Assembly (NCBI GenBank): GCA_023381355.1
Contig: JAMCUL010000023.1
Span: forward strand, 33,042 to 97,041
Source: Thermoplasmatota archaeon
GTDB taxonomy: Archaea > Thermoplasmatota > Thermoplasmata > Thermoplasmatales > Thermoplasmataceae
Direction of reading: 5' to 3'
Length of the DNA: 64,000 nt
Shown: piece after piece, positions 27,150 through 37,600 of the stretch
Position numbering within the stretch: position 1 is the first letter of the stretch
How the letters are laid out: every line of letters begins with the position of its first letter
The notes under the pieces: generated by a model
Told to the model about the DNA's origin: nothing
What the model saw: only the letters and a program-made list of their open reading frames with translations
The model's database searches: none
Position numbers and translations under genes: made by a program

Positions 27150-27764
27150 ATGAAAGGCAAATTCATAGTTCTGGAAGGCATCGACAAATCCGGCAAAACC
27201 ACACTCTCACAGTCCCTTTTTTCAAGGATAGGCGCGATGAACATGGATGTTGTTTTGACTCATGAGCCAACAGAGCACATAGATGACGGTCTTGGGATAC
27301 TGGATAAACTGGACAGGGATGACTACTTCATACTCACTGCAATGTTCCTCCGTGACAGGATCGCACATAACAGGATGATAGAGGATGATCTCAAAAGGAA
27401 TCGAATAGTAATATGCGACAGGTACAGCCTGTCAACCATGGCATATCAGGGCGTCTTCTTCAGGCAGAGATTTGAAAATGATGACCGGTTTTACCAGTGG
27501 ATGGAAAGCACTCTCTCGATATCACATATCCAGCCTGATCTCACTATATTCATAGATTTTGATGCAGAGATGTTCATGAATCGGAACACTTCCCATGGAA
27601 AATTGAAGATGTTTGAGAAAGAAGAGTATCTTAGGAGTGTCTACGCAATATATATGCAATCCATTGAGAGAAAGATCCTCTCAAGGGAATTCCTGATCAT
27701 CCCGGGAAATATGTCAAGGGAAGACATGGAGGAAACTGCACTCAGGAAAATAATGGAACTATAA
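27150..27764 (+). CDS. tmk: Thymidylate kinase
   Basis: About 204 residues from ATG 27150 (MKGKFIVLEGIDKSGKTT), giving the P-loop at its normal place at the N-terminus; an upstream ATG at 27102 would add 16 non-homologous residues. DRY motif in CDRYSLSTMAYQG and the lid region near residue 140 are present. It phosphorylates dTMP to dTDP. The TEPTEHIDDG segment replaces the usual TREPGGT-like loop, as in other archaeal forms. Confidence 0.9.
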   Translation: MKGKFIVLEGIDKSGKTTLSQSLFSRIGAMNMDVVLTHEPTEHIDDGLGILDKLDRDDYFILTAMFLRDRIAHNRMIEDDLKRNRIVICDRYSLSTMAYQGVFFRQRFENDDRFYQWMESTLSISHIQPDLTIFIDFDAEMFMNRNTSHGKLKMFEKEEYLRSVYAIYMQSIERKILSREFLIIPGNMSREDMEETALRKIMEL

Positions 27765-28631
27765 GGTGGTCACGATGACCTGATCTCCATCAAAGAGGAT
27801 GGTGTGTTCTGCCTGTGATATCATTGCACCCTTATGCTCCTTCAATACAGAAAAATGTGAAATCTGCCTCATGAAAAGGTTCTTCCTCAGATAGTCCCTG
27901 TAATCGGGCATGACCTTTGCAAGCCATCTTTCCGCAAACGGGAGGGTGCTGAAATTTTCTATTACAGGATCACCCTTTTTCGGTTTCGTTCCGCTGAATA
28001 TGTAGATGTTACCTCCCGGTCCGTTATGTATCATCCCTATGCCGGTTGATGCGAATGGCTCGATTGCAATAAGCTGGCCTGGCTCTATCCTCCTCCCGTT
28101 ACCATCATCATAATTCGGTATGAATATTGTAGAATGAAGATCATACCTGGCAATTCCATGTCCTCCAAGATTTTTTACGGGCTTGAAACCGAAAGATTCG
28201 ATCTTTGAGCCTATTGCCTCGCCTATTCTGTATATTTCTATACCTGGCCTCAGTACCTTCAATGCTGCATTCAGGGCTTCCCTGGTGCAGTCCACCAGGT
28301 CACTGTACTGGCCCTTTCCCCCAACCTCCATGGACGCGGCGTTATCAGAAATATATCCATCCACCTGCGCACCAATATCTACCTTTACCAGATCCCCTGT
28401 CCTGAAGGTCTTCTTGTCGTTTGGTGATGGCGTGTAATGGGCCGCTTCATTGTTTATGGACAGATTGAGTGGAAATGATGGTTTTCCCCCGTTTTCCCTT
28501 ATGTAATCCTCTGTCTTTTCAGCAACCTCGAGAAAAAGTGCACCCGGTTCTATAAGAGTTTGAGCATATTCAAGAGCCATACGCCCGAGTTTTCCGGCTT
28601 CAAGAATTTTATTCTTCTCCTGGGTATCCAT
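27759..28631 (-). CDS. map: Methionine aminopeptidase, type II
   Basis: A 290-residue archaeal MetAP2-like enzyme. Metal ligands are visible in VKVDIGAQVDGYISDNAAS (Asp pair), LGGHGIARYDLHS (His), AIEPFAS (Glu) and the last Glu near QAEHTILF. The insert of about 60 residues that defines type II is present. It removes the initiator methionine from nascent proteins. Overlaps tmk convergently by six bases. Confidence 0.93.
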   Translation of the reverse strand: MDTQEKNKILEAGKLGRMALEYAQTLIEPGALFLEVAEKTEDYIRENGGKPSFPLNLSINNEAAHYTPSPNDKKTFRTGDLVKVDIGAQVDGYISDNAASMEVGGKGQYSDLVDCTREALNAALKVLRPGIEIYRIGEAIGSKIESFGFKPVKNLGGHGIARYDLHSTIFIPNYDDGNGRRIEPGQLIAIEPFASTGIGMIHNGPGGNIYIFSGTKPKKGDPVIENFSTLPFAERWLAKVMPDYRDYLRKNLFMRQISHFSVLKEHKGAMISQAEHTILFDGDQVIVTTL

Positions 28632-28714
28632 GCATGGTAATACCTGAATCTGATTTATAACATTCCATAAAATATGGATTTAATCCCAGTAATGATTCCA
28701 GCACTTGAGATGTT

Positions 28715-29350
28715 CTAGTATTTTTCCTTCAGGATGAACGTACATCCCCGTGCATCATCAAAAACGGTCTTTGCTATTGTGACATCCATTCCGAGAAGTG
28801 ACTCAAAGAATTTTCTTTCGAATTCGCATGCAGTCCTGTATTTCTCGGCTATCTTTATCAGCGGGCAGTTGTACTCCTTCAGTTCATAAACCCCCTCGCT
28901 GATATGATCACTTTCCGCTATGTAGCCCTCCCTGTTTCTTATGTTTTCAAGCTTCTTTACCATCTCCACGGGTTCGAGATCAGAAAAGCCTTCGCTGTAC
29001 CTTACGATCAGTTTTTCATTCCTTATTTCCATTATCCTGTTTATAAGGGAACATCCGAAGTTTTCCTCTATGTATGATAGCGCTTCCTGAGCTATCTGCT
29101 GGTATATATTCTGAAGTTCACCCGAAGCGTTCTCTGTAACTGATATCCTGCAGATTGGTCTTCCCCTCCCTGTCGCAACATAGGATCTTTCCACGAAACC
29201 CTGACGTTCCAGAGAATACACATGCTTGAGGACAGCGGTCTTTGATATGCCCAGTTCCCTGGCGAGCTCTGAGAGTGAAGGGTTTCCCATCTTCTTGATT
29301 TCTTCAATGACCCTTAGACTTGACCTGCTTGACCCCCAAGATTCTGCCAC
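28715..29350 (-). CDS. SufR-like winged-helix regulator with Cys cluster
   Basis: A 211-residue regulator. The N-terminal helix-turn-helix (LSELARELGISKTAVLKHVYSLERQGFVER) is DeoR/ArsR-like, followed by a long alpha/beta domain as in SufR. C162 and C175 are spaced C-x12-C and C203 follows, matching three of the four Fe-S ligand positions of SufR (C-x12-C-x13-C-x14-C); the third site is M188/D189 here. It is divergent from the Rieske/ETF operon across 101 bases. I infer an Fe-S or redox sensor controlling that operon and its own gene. Confidence 0.8.
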   Translation of the reverse strand: MAESWGSSRSSLRVIEEIKKMGNPSLSELARELGISKTAVLKHVYSLERQGFVERSYVATGRGRPICRISVTENASGELQNIYQQIAQEALSYIEENFGCSLINRIMEIRNEKLIVRYSEGFSDLEPVEMVKKLENIRNREGYIAESDHISEGVYELKEYNCPLIKIAEKYRTACEFERKFFESLLGMDVTIAKTVFDDARGCTFILKEKY

Positions 29351-29451
29351 ATAACTCCATATTATAAACTTTATTAATCCTTTTCATTGCCATTAAGACT
29401 TATTCATTTAAACTTCAATAGTTCTAAATACCGTGAAAATATTGAATATCC

Positions 29452-29769
29452 ATGACATGGTACAAAGTGGGAAAGGAGAGCAGCATGAAGGATGGAGATC
29501 TTGCAAAGGTAAAGGCAGGAGATAAGGAAGTCCTCATAATAAGGGACGGGGGAAACTTCTATGCAACATCGTACCTCTGTACACACGAGGAATATGATCT
29601 TTCAGATGGCTTCATGGACGACCACCAGCTTATATGCCCAAATCATTTCGCGACCTTCAACCCGAAGGACGGCAGTGTCATAAGCCCACCAGAGGGGGCA
29701 GGGGATATATCTGCACTCAAGTCATATCACGTCAAGGTAGAGAATGGGGACGTGATGGTTGAACTATGA
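29452..29769 (+). CDS. Rieske [2Fe-2S] ferredoxin
   Basis: A 105-residue soluble Rieske domain: ligands CTH at about residue 43 and CPNH at about 62, spaced 17 residues apart, with an acidic loop between. It has no membrane anchor, so it is a soluble electron carrier like dioxygenase ferredoxins or NirD-type proteins. The usual second-loop Cys pair that makes a disulfide in bc1-type Rieske proteins is missing. Its stop overlaps the ATG of the fused ETF, so the two proteins are coupled. Confidence 0.92.
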   Translation: MTWYKVGKESSMKDGDLAKVKAGDKEVLIIRDGGNFYATSYLCTHEEYDLSDGFMDDHQLICPNHFATFNPKDGSVISPPEGAGDISALKSYHVKVENGDVMVEL

Positions 29770-31475
29770 AGATACTTGTTCTGGCAAAGCAGGTTCCTGA
29801 CGTCAATAAAATTAAATTTGATCCACTGACAGGGAGGATAATCAGGGAGAATGTTCCACTGAACATGAATGCGTTTGACAGGAGGGCAGTGGAGGAGGCA
29901 GTGAGGATAAAGGAAAGATACGGGTCGGAAGTTGAGGTTGCCTCAATGGGTCCACCACAGGCATCAATGATCCTGAATGAGGCCCTCAGGATGGGCGCAG
30001 ACCGTGCCTTCCTCATAACAGATCGAAAGTTTGGCGGTGCGGATACATGGGCCACTTCATATATACTTTCAAGGTTCATTGTTACCAGGAAGCCTGATCT
30101 TGTACTTGCCGGGAGATATTCACTGGATGGTGAAACCTCACAGGTTCCTCCAGAAACTGCAACCATGCTTGACATGAAGTTCTTCTCCAATATTTCCAGG
30201 ATAGAATTCAATGACACAGGTGTTGAGATGGAACAGGAATTTGAGGGGGGAATAAGATACGTGAAAACAGGACTTCCACTTCTCATATCTGTCAGCGAAA
30301 AAATTAACCGTGCCCGCAAGGTTGATGAAAGTGCCCCTGACATGACTGACAGGATCGTTAACATAGATTCAAGAACCCTGAACCTCGACTTTGATGGGAG
30401 CAAGGGATCACTTACAGTCGTTGAGGGTACAGAATCCATAAGCAACAGCAGGAATGGAAAAATCATTGATGAGGATCAGGTCGTGGAGATGATTTTTGAC
30501 CATATTGGAAGAAGGAGCGATGAGGGGAATGCCCCGAAAGCTGAGATCAATAAAGATTTTTCGAATGGGTCCGTTCTGGGAATTGCTCTTGGCGATCCAA
30601 CGGTTTCAATGGAAATAGCCTCTAAACTGAATGAGATAGCCACTGCCGGAAAATTCCGAATAGTGATTGCAGGAAACATAGAACCTGGAAGACTGAAAGG
30701 AATGACTGCATCTCACTACATATATCTTGATGGAGACGACATCTTTTCAATTGCAGGGAAGATCAATGAACTTGTTGGAAAATTAAAACCCGAATTTGTA
30801 ATATTTCCTTCAAACTCCATAGGAAGGGATGTTGCTGGAATGATTGCGGCATGGAGAACCCTTGGACTGACGGCAGATTGCGTCGATATAAGGTATGAGA
30901 ATGGGAAACTTATCCAGTTCAAACCTGCCTTCGGCGGTGGCATTGTCGCAAGAATATCATCCAGAACGAAACCGGAAATGGCTACAGTCAGGCCTGGAAT
31001 GTTCAGGATGGCGCTTTCAGATGATGAGTTCTCAAGCGAAACCCTTAAAATTGAACCGTCTGGGAAATACACGGTTGAAAGAATAGAGGAGGTCGAGAGC
31101 AGGTTCATGCCTGTTCAGAAATCTGCAGTAGTCATTGGAATAGGAAGAGGGGTAAAGGGGAGGGACAAAATCCAGAAAGTTGTGGAGTTCTGTGAAAAAC
31201 ATGGAATAGCCGTAGGTGCCACAAGACCTGTTGTTGATATGAAACTCATGCCAAGGCAGACACAGATAGGAATAACAGGGGTATCCATCTCTCCCGATCT
31301 GTATGTGGCCATTGGAGTGGCAGGCATGGATAACCACATGTCCGGACTCAGGTATGCCAGGACAATAATTGCAATAAACAACAACCCGGAAGCCCCTATA
31401 TACCACACTGCTGACTATGTATGCAACTGTGATGCCGGGGATTTTATAGAGAAGATCAGTACTCATCATCAATAG
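29766..31475 (+). CDS. Fused electron transfer flavoprotein EtfB-EtfA
   Basis: A 569-residue fusion: residues 1-255 are EtfB (MKILVLAKQVPDVNKIKFD, EALRMGADRAFL, ARKVDESAPDMTD) and about 270-569 are EtfA (SNSIGRDVAGMIAA, VIGIGRGVKGRD, GATRPVVDMKLMPR). The FAD loop reads GVAGMDNHMSGL, where canonical EtfA has GISGAIQHxxGM, so the flavin site is altered. The gene directly follows a Rieske ferredoxin. It probably serves an electron route different from the separate EtfA/EtfB at 10803-12439. Confidence 0.92.
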   Translation: MKILVLAKQVPDVNKIKFDPLTGRIIRENVPLNMNAFDRRAVEEAVRIKERYGSEVEVASMGPPQASMILNEALRMGADRAFLITDRKFGGADTWATSYILSRFIVTRKPDLVLAGRYSLDGETSQVPPETATMLDMKFFSNISRIEFNDTGVEMEQEFEGGIRYVKTGLPLLISVSEKINRARKVDESAPDMTDRIVNIDSRTLNLDFDGSKGSLTVVEGTESISNSRNGKIIDEDQVVEMIFDHIGRRSDEGNAPKAEINKDFSNGSVLGIALGDPTVSMEIASKLNEIATAGKFRIVIAGNIEPGRLKGMTASHYIYLDGDDIFSIAGKINELVGKLKPEFVIFPSNSIGRDVAGMIAAWRTLGLTADCVDIRYENGKLIQFKPAFGGGIVARISSRTKPEMATVRPGMFRMALSDDEFSSETLKIEPSGKYTVERIEEVESRFMPVQKSAVVIGIGRGVKGRDKIQKVVEFCEKHGIAVGATRPVVDMKLMPRQTQIGITGVSISPDLYVAIGVAGMDNHMSGLRYARTIIAINNNPEAPIYHTADYVCNCDAGDFIEKISTHHQ

Positions 31476-32136
31476 ATGAGTTATTCCCAGGTCTTCTCGG
31501 CTTTGAAGGGTGTTTTTCCATGCCTTCCTCATATTTCTGGAGAATGATGCCACTTATCATTATGGCTGCGGCAAAAACCTGTGAACCGATGTTTGAGAGC
31601 CCCATTCCAAAAAGGGCAAACCATATGGCCAGCCCTCCCGCAAATGCAGCCACATAGAGTGATATCTTTTCAAAACGTATGTAGGAAATGGCTATTACCA
31701 CTATTCCGAGAAGAGCAGCAAAGACTATCCCTGCAGGAGTAAATACATAAACACCTATCGCAATCCCACCACCAAGTGCGACACATACTGCAAGCTCAGC
31801 CAGGAATGAAAATATAACTCCTCCCAGGACCGCTCCTATGGCCAGTATCAGTATGTCAGGTGCCCCTGTAACGTGGAGCCTTACCATGAGGATTGCAGTT
31901 ATAACGAAACCCATGTAAGCCCCGAGTGCAACGGTTATGTATTTCCAGGAAGTCTTTCCCCTGAACGTCAGGGCCAGCCCGATCAGGATGAGAATCAGGT
32001 ATACGGTAAACTGTGAGAAACCGAATACGTCAGGCGGAAGGAGTGTGTGGGAAACCATGTACTGTGAATATCCATAAAATAACCACATATATAATTCTTG
32101 CATAAAAGCAGGACGTGTGGACAATACCCGGTTCAA
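31456..32136 (-). CDS. Polytopic membrane protein (DUF4203-like)
   Basis: Up to 226 residues with about seven hydrophobic, glycine/alanine-rich segments and a charged C-terminal tail (PSKPRRPGNNSSIDDEY). The arrangement resembles DUF4203/TM7SF3-like proteins but the match is by eye. ATG 32103 (MQELYMWLF) may be the real start. The end overlaps the fused ETF gene by 20 bases on the other strand. Confidence 0.65.
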   Translation of the reverse strand: MNRVLSTRPAFMQELYMWLFYGYSQYMVSHTLLPPDVFGFSQFTVYLILILIGLALTFRGKTSWKYITVALGAYMGFVITAILMVRLHVTGAPDILILAIGAVLGGVIFSFLAELAVCVALGGGIAIGVYVFTPAGIVFAALLGIVVIAISYIRFEKISLYVAAFAGGLAIWFALFGMGLSNIGSQVFAAAIMISGIILQKYEEGMEKHPSKPRRPGNNSSIDDEY

Positions 32137-32227
32137 TCTTCAAATGCGTTACGAAATAGTTTCCTGACTCTGGGATGGCAGATGGGTTCCACAGCATCCA
32201 TAATATATCTGTTGATAATCGCCCAGT

Positions 32228-32764
32228 ATGGATCCAGTATTGATTGAGAAGGGAAAGAAGGTTTCACTGGCGATCCTCACGAGGGAGGATGCACCAGCCC
32301 TGTACAGGATAATTAACGATCCTGAAGTCCACAGGACACTTTCAACACCGGGAAAGATCTATTCTCTTGTTGAAGAGTATGACTGGATCGATAACTATGC
32401 AAATGTACCGGGAAAATCTGTTAACCTGGCAATAAAATATAATGAAACCATGGAAACAGTAGGCATAATAGGGATCAATGATATTGATAATGATCGCAGA
32501 GCGCACATTGGATACTATCTCCGAAAGGATTACTGGGGAAAGGGCATCATGACAGAGGCAACTGCCTTGATGGTAGATTATGCATTCAGGATAATGAACT
32601 TGAGGAAACTGTTCACAAATGTGTATTCCATGAATCCGGCATCTTCAAAGGTCCTTGAGAAAAATGGCTTTCATAAGATAGGTACAATGAAGAGGGATCA
32701 TTATGTCCCGGGAGAGGGGTTTGTGGATGTCAATTTTTATGAACTGCTGAATTCTGATGCTTAG
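32228..32764 (+). CDS. GNAT acetyltransferase, RimJ/RimL type
   Basis: A 178-residue acetyl-CoA-dependent N-acetyltransferase. Motif A (YYLRKDYWGKGIMTEATALMVDYAF) holds acetyl-CoA; NLRKLFTNVYSMNPASSKVLEKNGF is motif B, typical of RimL/SpeG relatives. It may modify protein N-termini or small amines. Ends before CTP synthase with 69 bases between. Confidence 0.88.
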   Translation: MDPVLIEKGKKVSLAILTREDAPALYRIINDPEVHRTLSTPGKIYSLVEEYDWIDNYANVPGKSVNLAIKYNETMETVGIIGINDIDNDRRAHIGYYLRKDYWGKGIMTEATALMVDYAFRIMNLRKLFTNVYSMNPASSKVLEKNGFHKIGTMKRDHYVPGEGFVDVNFYELLNSDA

Positions 32765-32833
32765 GCTACTGTCATTCTTTCGGTCCTCATATTTTACAAT
32801 TACATTTAATATTCAATTACAATTCAGTGAAAA

Positions 32834-34432
32834 ATGAAATATATTGTTATAACGGGAGGCGTACTTTCCGGTATAGGAAAGGGCACTATTGCCTCCAGTC
32901 TCTGCCATATACTATCCAATAGCGGGCTGAGGGTCAGCGCCTTGAAGATTGATCCTTACCTTAATTATGACGCAGGAACAATGAATCCATACCAGCATGG
33001 CGAGGTTTTTGTGCTTGATGACGGCAGTGAGGTTGACCTCGATCTCGGCAACTATGAAAGGTACCTTGACAAGAGCCTGTCAGGGGATAATAACATAACA
33101 ACAGGGAAGGTCTATAAAGAGGTGATAGAACGTGAAAGAAGGGGAGAATATCTTGGAAGTACCGTTCAGATCATACCCCACATCACAAACGAGATAAAAC
33201 GCAGGATAAGGAAGGTGTCTCTGAAAGAGGAACTGGACCTTCTTGTTATTGAAGTGGGTGGAACGGTGGGAGATATAGAATCCATGCCGTTCCTCGAAGC
33301 ATTAAGGCAGCTCAGGAGGGAGGAGAAAGGACAGGTTACATTTGTTCATGTAACACTTGTGCCGGAAATAGGTAAGGAGATGGAACAGAAGACAAAACCC
33401 ACACAGCACAGTGTGAAGGCACTCAAGGAGATAGGTATACAGCCCGATATCCTGATGTGCAGATCCATAAGGCCCCTTACTACAGATTCAAGAAGACGGA
33501 TCTCTCTCTTTACGGATGTCCCTGAAGAGGCCATAATAAGCGTGTATGAGGCTGAGAATGCATATCAGGTGCCTGAGATAATTGAAAAACAGGGAACTAT
33601 TGAGATAATAAAGGAAAACCTCAATCTCCAGACTTCAAAATTCATGGATACCTGGACAGATTACAAGGAGAAACTGATGAATCCAACAGAACAGGTCACG
33701 ATTGGCATAATCGGGAAGTACACCGAGCTTCACGATGCATACATCAGCCACAAGGAGGCTTTCAACCACGCAACCGGCAACACCGGCATAGGGGTTAATC
33801 TCAGGTGGATTGATTCCGACTCCGTGAAAGACAACATTGGGGTTCTCAATGATCTTGACGGTATTCTTGTAACACCGGGATTCGGTTACAGGGGTGTTGA
33901 GGGCAAAATTTTATCCGTTAAATATGCAAGGGAAAACGGGGTCCCATTTCTTGGCATCTGCCTTGGGTTCCAGGTTGCAGTAATAGAATTTGCAAGAAAT
34001 GTCCTTGGAATAAAAGACGCGAACAGCACCGAGTTTTCAAAGGAGACCGGGAATCCGGTAATAGATATTCTTCCTGAACAGGTGAATGTCAGGGACATGG
34101 GTGGCACAATGAGGCTTGGATCAAAGGAAGTAGACATTATAGACGGAACACTTGCCATGGAGCTTTATGGCGAGAAAAAAATTTACGAAAGGCACCGCCA
34201 CAGATATGAGGTCAATCCGTCCTACATTGAGAGAATTGAGAAGGAGGGAATGATATTCTCGGGAAAGGATGACCAGGGAATCAGGATGGAACTGCTTGAA
34301 CTTACAGATAGAAAGAATTTCATTGCATCACAGTACCATGCAGAATTCAAGTCCCGGCCCCTGAATCCATCCAGGCTCCACCTGAATCTTGTAAAATGCG
34401 CACTTGAATACAGGAATAACCGTAAGGATTGA
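32834..34432 (+). CDS. pyrG: CTP synthase
   Basis: A 532-residue two-domain enzyme that makes CTP from UTP, ATP and glutamine. Amidoligase domain: [36 protein letters not shown] and [15 protein letters not shown]. Glutaminase domain: [10 protein letters not shown], nucleophile Cys in FLGICLGFQ, and [10 protein letters not shown] at the C-terminus. Full length with no anomalies. Confidence 0.97.
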   Translation: MKYIVITGGVLSGIGKGTIASSLCHILSNSGLRVSALKIDPYLNYDAGTMNPYQHGEVFVLDDGSEVDLDLGNYERYLDKSLSGDNNITTGKVYKEVIERERRGEYLGSTVQIIPHITNEIKRRIRKVSLKEELDLLVIEVGGTVGDIESMPFLEALRQLRREEKGQVTFVHVTLVPEIGKEMEQKTKPTQHSVKALKEIGIQPDILMCRSIRPLTTDSRRRISLFTDVPEEAIISVYEAENAYQVPEIIEKQGTIEIIKENLNLQTSKFMDTWTDYKEKLMNPTEQVTIGIIGKYTELHDAYISHKEAFNHATGNTGIGVNLRWIDSDSVKDNIGVLNDLDGILVTPGFGYRGVEGKILSVKYARENGVPFLGICLGFQVAVIEFARNVLGIKDANSTEFSKETGNPVIDILPEQVNVRDMGGTMRLGSKEVDIIDGTLAMELYGEKKIYERHRHRYEVNPSYIERIEKEGMIFSGKDDQGIRMELLELTDRKNFIASQYHAEFKSRPLNPSRLHLNLVKCALEYRNNRKD

Positions 34433-34686
34433 AATCCCCAGGAAAGCCACTGCTCATGAAAATGTGACATCATGGTTCAGGTCATCAATGATCTGTAATG
34501 GGGGCATATAACATCACTGAATCCCTCTCATTGATGAGGAGTATGGCTCGTATTTTGAAGAGGGCGTGCATAGGTGAGGGGACATCTTTCATCAGGGTGA
34601 TCTTATGTCATACCATAATCCTCCAGTGAAAATGCACAGGTTTCTGTAAAGCAAAAAGATAAAAGCGTTTTGAACTATCATGAATC

Positions 34687-37600
34687 ATGTCCGCCTGGTC
34701 TGAGGAAGAATACAAGGAAAATATGAGGAAAAAGGTGGAGGAGTGCTACAGGATAGGGATAGAGGCCAGATCCAGGGGACGGGATGTTACGGATCGTGTG
34801 GAGATTCCACTTGCAAATGATATGGCTGATCGTGTGGAGGAACTTCTGGGCATAAGGGGGATCAGCAGGGAGATCAGGGATCTTGCCGAGAAGATGTCAA
34901 GGGAGGAGGTATCCCTTGAGATGGCAAAGAGGATTGCCTCAAAATTTTCAAAGGACGGAAAAGAAGTTGCCCTGGACAGGGCTATAAGAACAGGGTTGGC
35001 AATTCTGACCGAGGGTATTCTCGTTGCTCCCCTTGAGGGAATATCACAGGTGAAGATTGGGAAGAACCATGATGGCACTGATTACGTTTCAATTGTTTAT
35101 GCAGGCCCAATAAGGGGAGCAGGAGGAACAGCACAGGCAATGAGTGTCCTCATAGGGGATATAGTGAGAAGGGAACTCGATATTGGAAAATTCAAGGCGA
35201 CAGAGGATGAGATTGAAAGATATATAGAAGAAATACAGGCCTATAACAGGGTAAAACATCTCCAGTACCTTCCGGACAGTGATGAGATAAGAAGGGTGAT
35301 GGTAAACTGCCCCGTATGCATCGACGGGGAGGGCAGTGAGGATGAAGAGATTTCAGGCCACAGGGATATGGAAAGGATAAAGACGAACAAGATAAGGGGT
35401 GGTATGTGTCTTGTACTTTGCGAGGGACTTCTTCAGAAATCCAAGAAAGTTCTGAAACATACGGCAGCCCTTGGGATAGATGACTGGAATTTCCTCAGTG
35501 AAAGTGGCAGGGGAGGTGGCTCTTCGTCGGGTGACAGGAAGGCCATGAAATTTCTCAGTGATCTTGTTGCAGGAAGGCCTGTATTCTCTCATCCTAACAG
35601 GCCAGGCGGCTTCAGGTTGAGATATGGAAGATCCAGGTTATCAGGACTTGCCGCAGCATCAATTCACCCCGCCACTATGTATGTACTGAGAGATTTCATA
35701 GCCACAGGAAGCCAGATCAAGGTAGAAATGCCAGGAAAGGCCGCAGCCATAACCCCATGCGATGAGATTGAGGGCCCGATGGTCCTTCTGGATGATGGAA
35801 GGCATATTACGGTGAGATCGGAAGAGGAGGCAAAGGAGGTAAGGGAACATATTATCGAGATCACAGACCTTGGTGAAATTCTTTTTTCGTATGGAGATTT
35901 CCTGGAAAATAACCATGTGCTTGAAAAGACTCCATTCTCTGTTGAATACTGGAACCTTCTTGCAGAAAATAGGGGTGTACCTGATGATCTCAAAAAACCT
36001 GAGACAGCGAGGCAGGCTTTTGATCTTTCCCTGAAGTATTCAGTCCCACTTCACCCAAATTACAACTACTTCTGGCACGATCTTACACTGGAGGAGGCTG
36101 ACTGGTTCGGGAAATACATGAGGGAGGAAATAGAGTCTGGTAGATACCCTGAAATCACGGAAGGCACACAGGTAAAGGATGTCCTGGTCAGGCTTGGAGT
36201 TGAATTTTCCTCCGGAAATGGAACTATCAGGCTGGATGATCATGGTATCCTTGAACACATGTTCCGCAGTTACGAAAAGGCTGAGTTTGAGGGAAACACA
36301 GTTGATTACCTGAGCAGGATTACGGGGGTAGAGATCAAGGAGAGATCGCCCGTACGTGTGGGAGCAAGACTGGGAAGACCTGAGAAGGCAGGCGACCGAA
36401 AAATGAAGCCGAAGGTGCATGCGCTGTTTCCCATAGAAAATACTGGAGGTGCAAGAAGATCAATACTTGATGCTGCATCAAAAACAGATGGGAATTACAC
36501 TGTGGAGATTAATTTGAGGGAGTGCCTGGAATGTCATACAGTATCTGCTGAAATCATATGTCCCAGCTGTGGTGGAAGGACAAAAAGCCTCGAAAATTTC
36601 AAGAGAATTGACATGAACATGAGGGACATTCTCGAAAGATCGATTTCAAGACTCAATCTTGACATGAAGGATCTGAAGGAATTCAAGGGAGTCAAGAAAC
36701 TGATGTCAAGGGGAAAGTATGCAGAACCTCTTGAAAAGGGAATACTGAGGGCCTATCATGACATATCAGTAAACAAGGATGGCACCTGCAGGTATGATAT
36801 GAGCGATGTTCCCGTGACTCATTTCCTCACTGGCGAGATAAGGCTACCTGACACAAAAGCTTCTGAAATAGGTTATGTACCAGGAATGAATGAAATATTC
36901 ACGCAGGATATAATAATACCATGGGACAGTGCTGAGTACCTTCTCAGGGTATCAAAATTCGTTGATGACCTCCTTGTGAAATACTACGACATGGAGCCTT
37001 ACTACGAATGCCAGAATCCCGAGGATCTTATCGGGCATATTGTTATAGGACTTGCCCCTCACACTTCAGGCGGAATTGCTGGAAGAATAATAGGGTTTTC
37101 AAGCATGAACGCAGGTTATGCCCACCCATTCTACCACGCAGCCAAGAGGAGAAACTGCGATGGAGATGAGGATTCCATTATGCTTCTCATGGACGGGCTC
37201 CTGAACTTTTCAAGAGACTTCCTTCCATCCACAACAGGAGGGCTCATGGACGCCCCCCTGGTGATGACTCTTCTCCTCAAGCCCGATGAGGTTGACAAGG
37301 AGGCACTTAACGTTGACAGCCTCAAGAAATATCCACTTGAATTCTATCTTGCGACAGAGAGAAATGCGAAACCTTCGGAAATTGAATCGATAATGAGACC
37401 TGTCAAGTACCTTGTTGAGGAGACAGGATCTGCCAGGGGGATAGACTTTATGTTTTCCACATCAGACATAAATGGAGGTGTTCCCCTCTCATCCTACAAG
37501 ACACTGGTCACGATGGGGGACAAGATAAGGAACCAGCTTGAACTCGCGAGAACAATAAGGGCTGTAGATGAGAACGATGTTGCAGGCAGGCTCATAAATT

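Noticed and set aside
26972..27265. Plus-strand frame of 97 codons before tmk
   Set aside because: Overlaps tmk in another frame, has no family likeness, and the tmk start is well explained.
34433..34686. Possible C/D box guide RNA (TTGATGAGG near 34533)
   Set aside because: No CUGA D box at a fitting distance downstream and no terminal stem; the interval looks like plain spacer.
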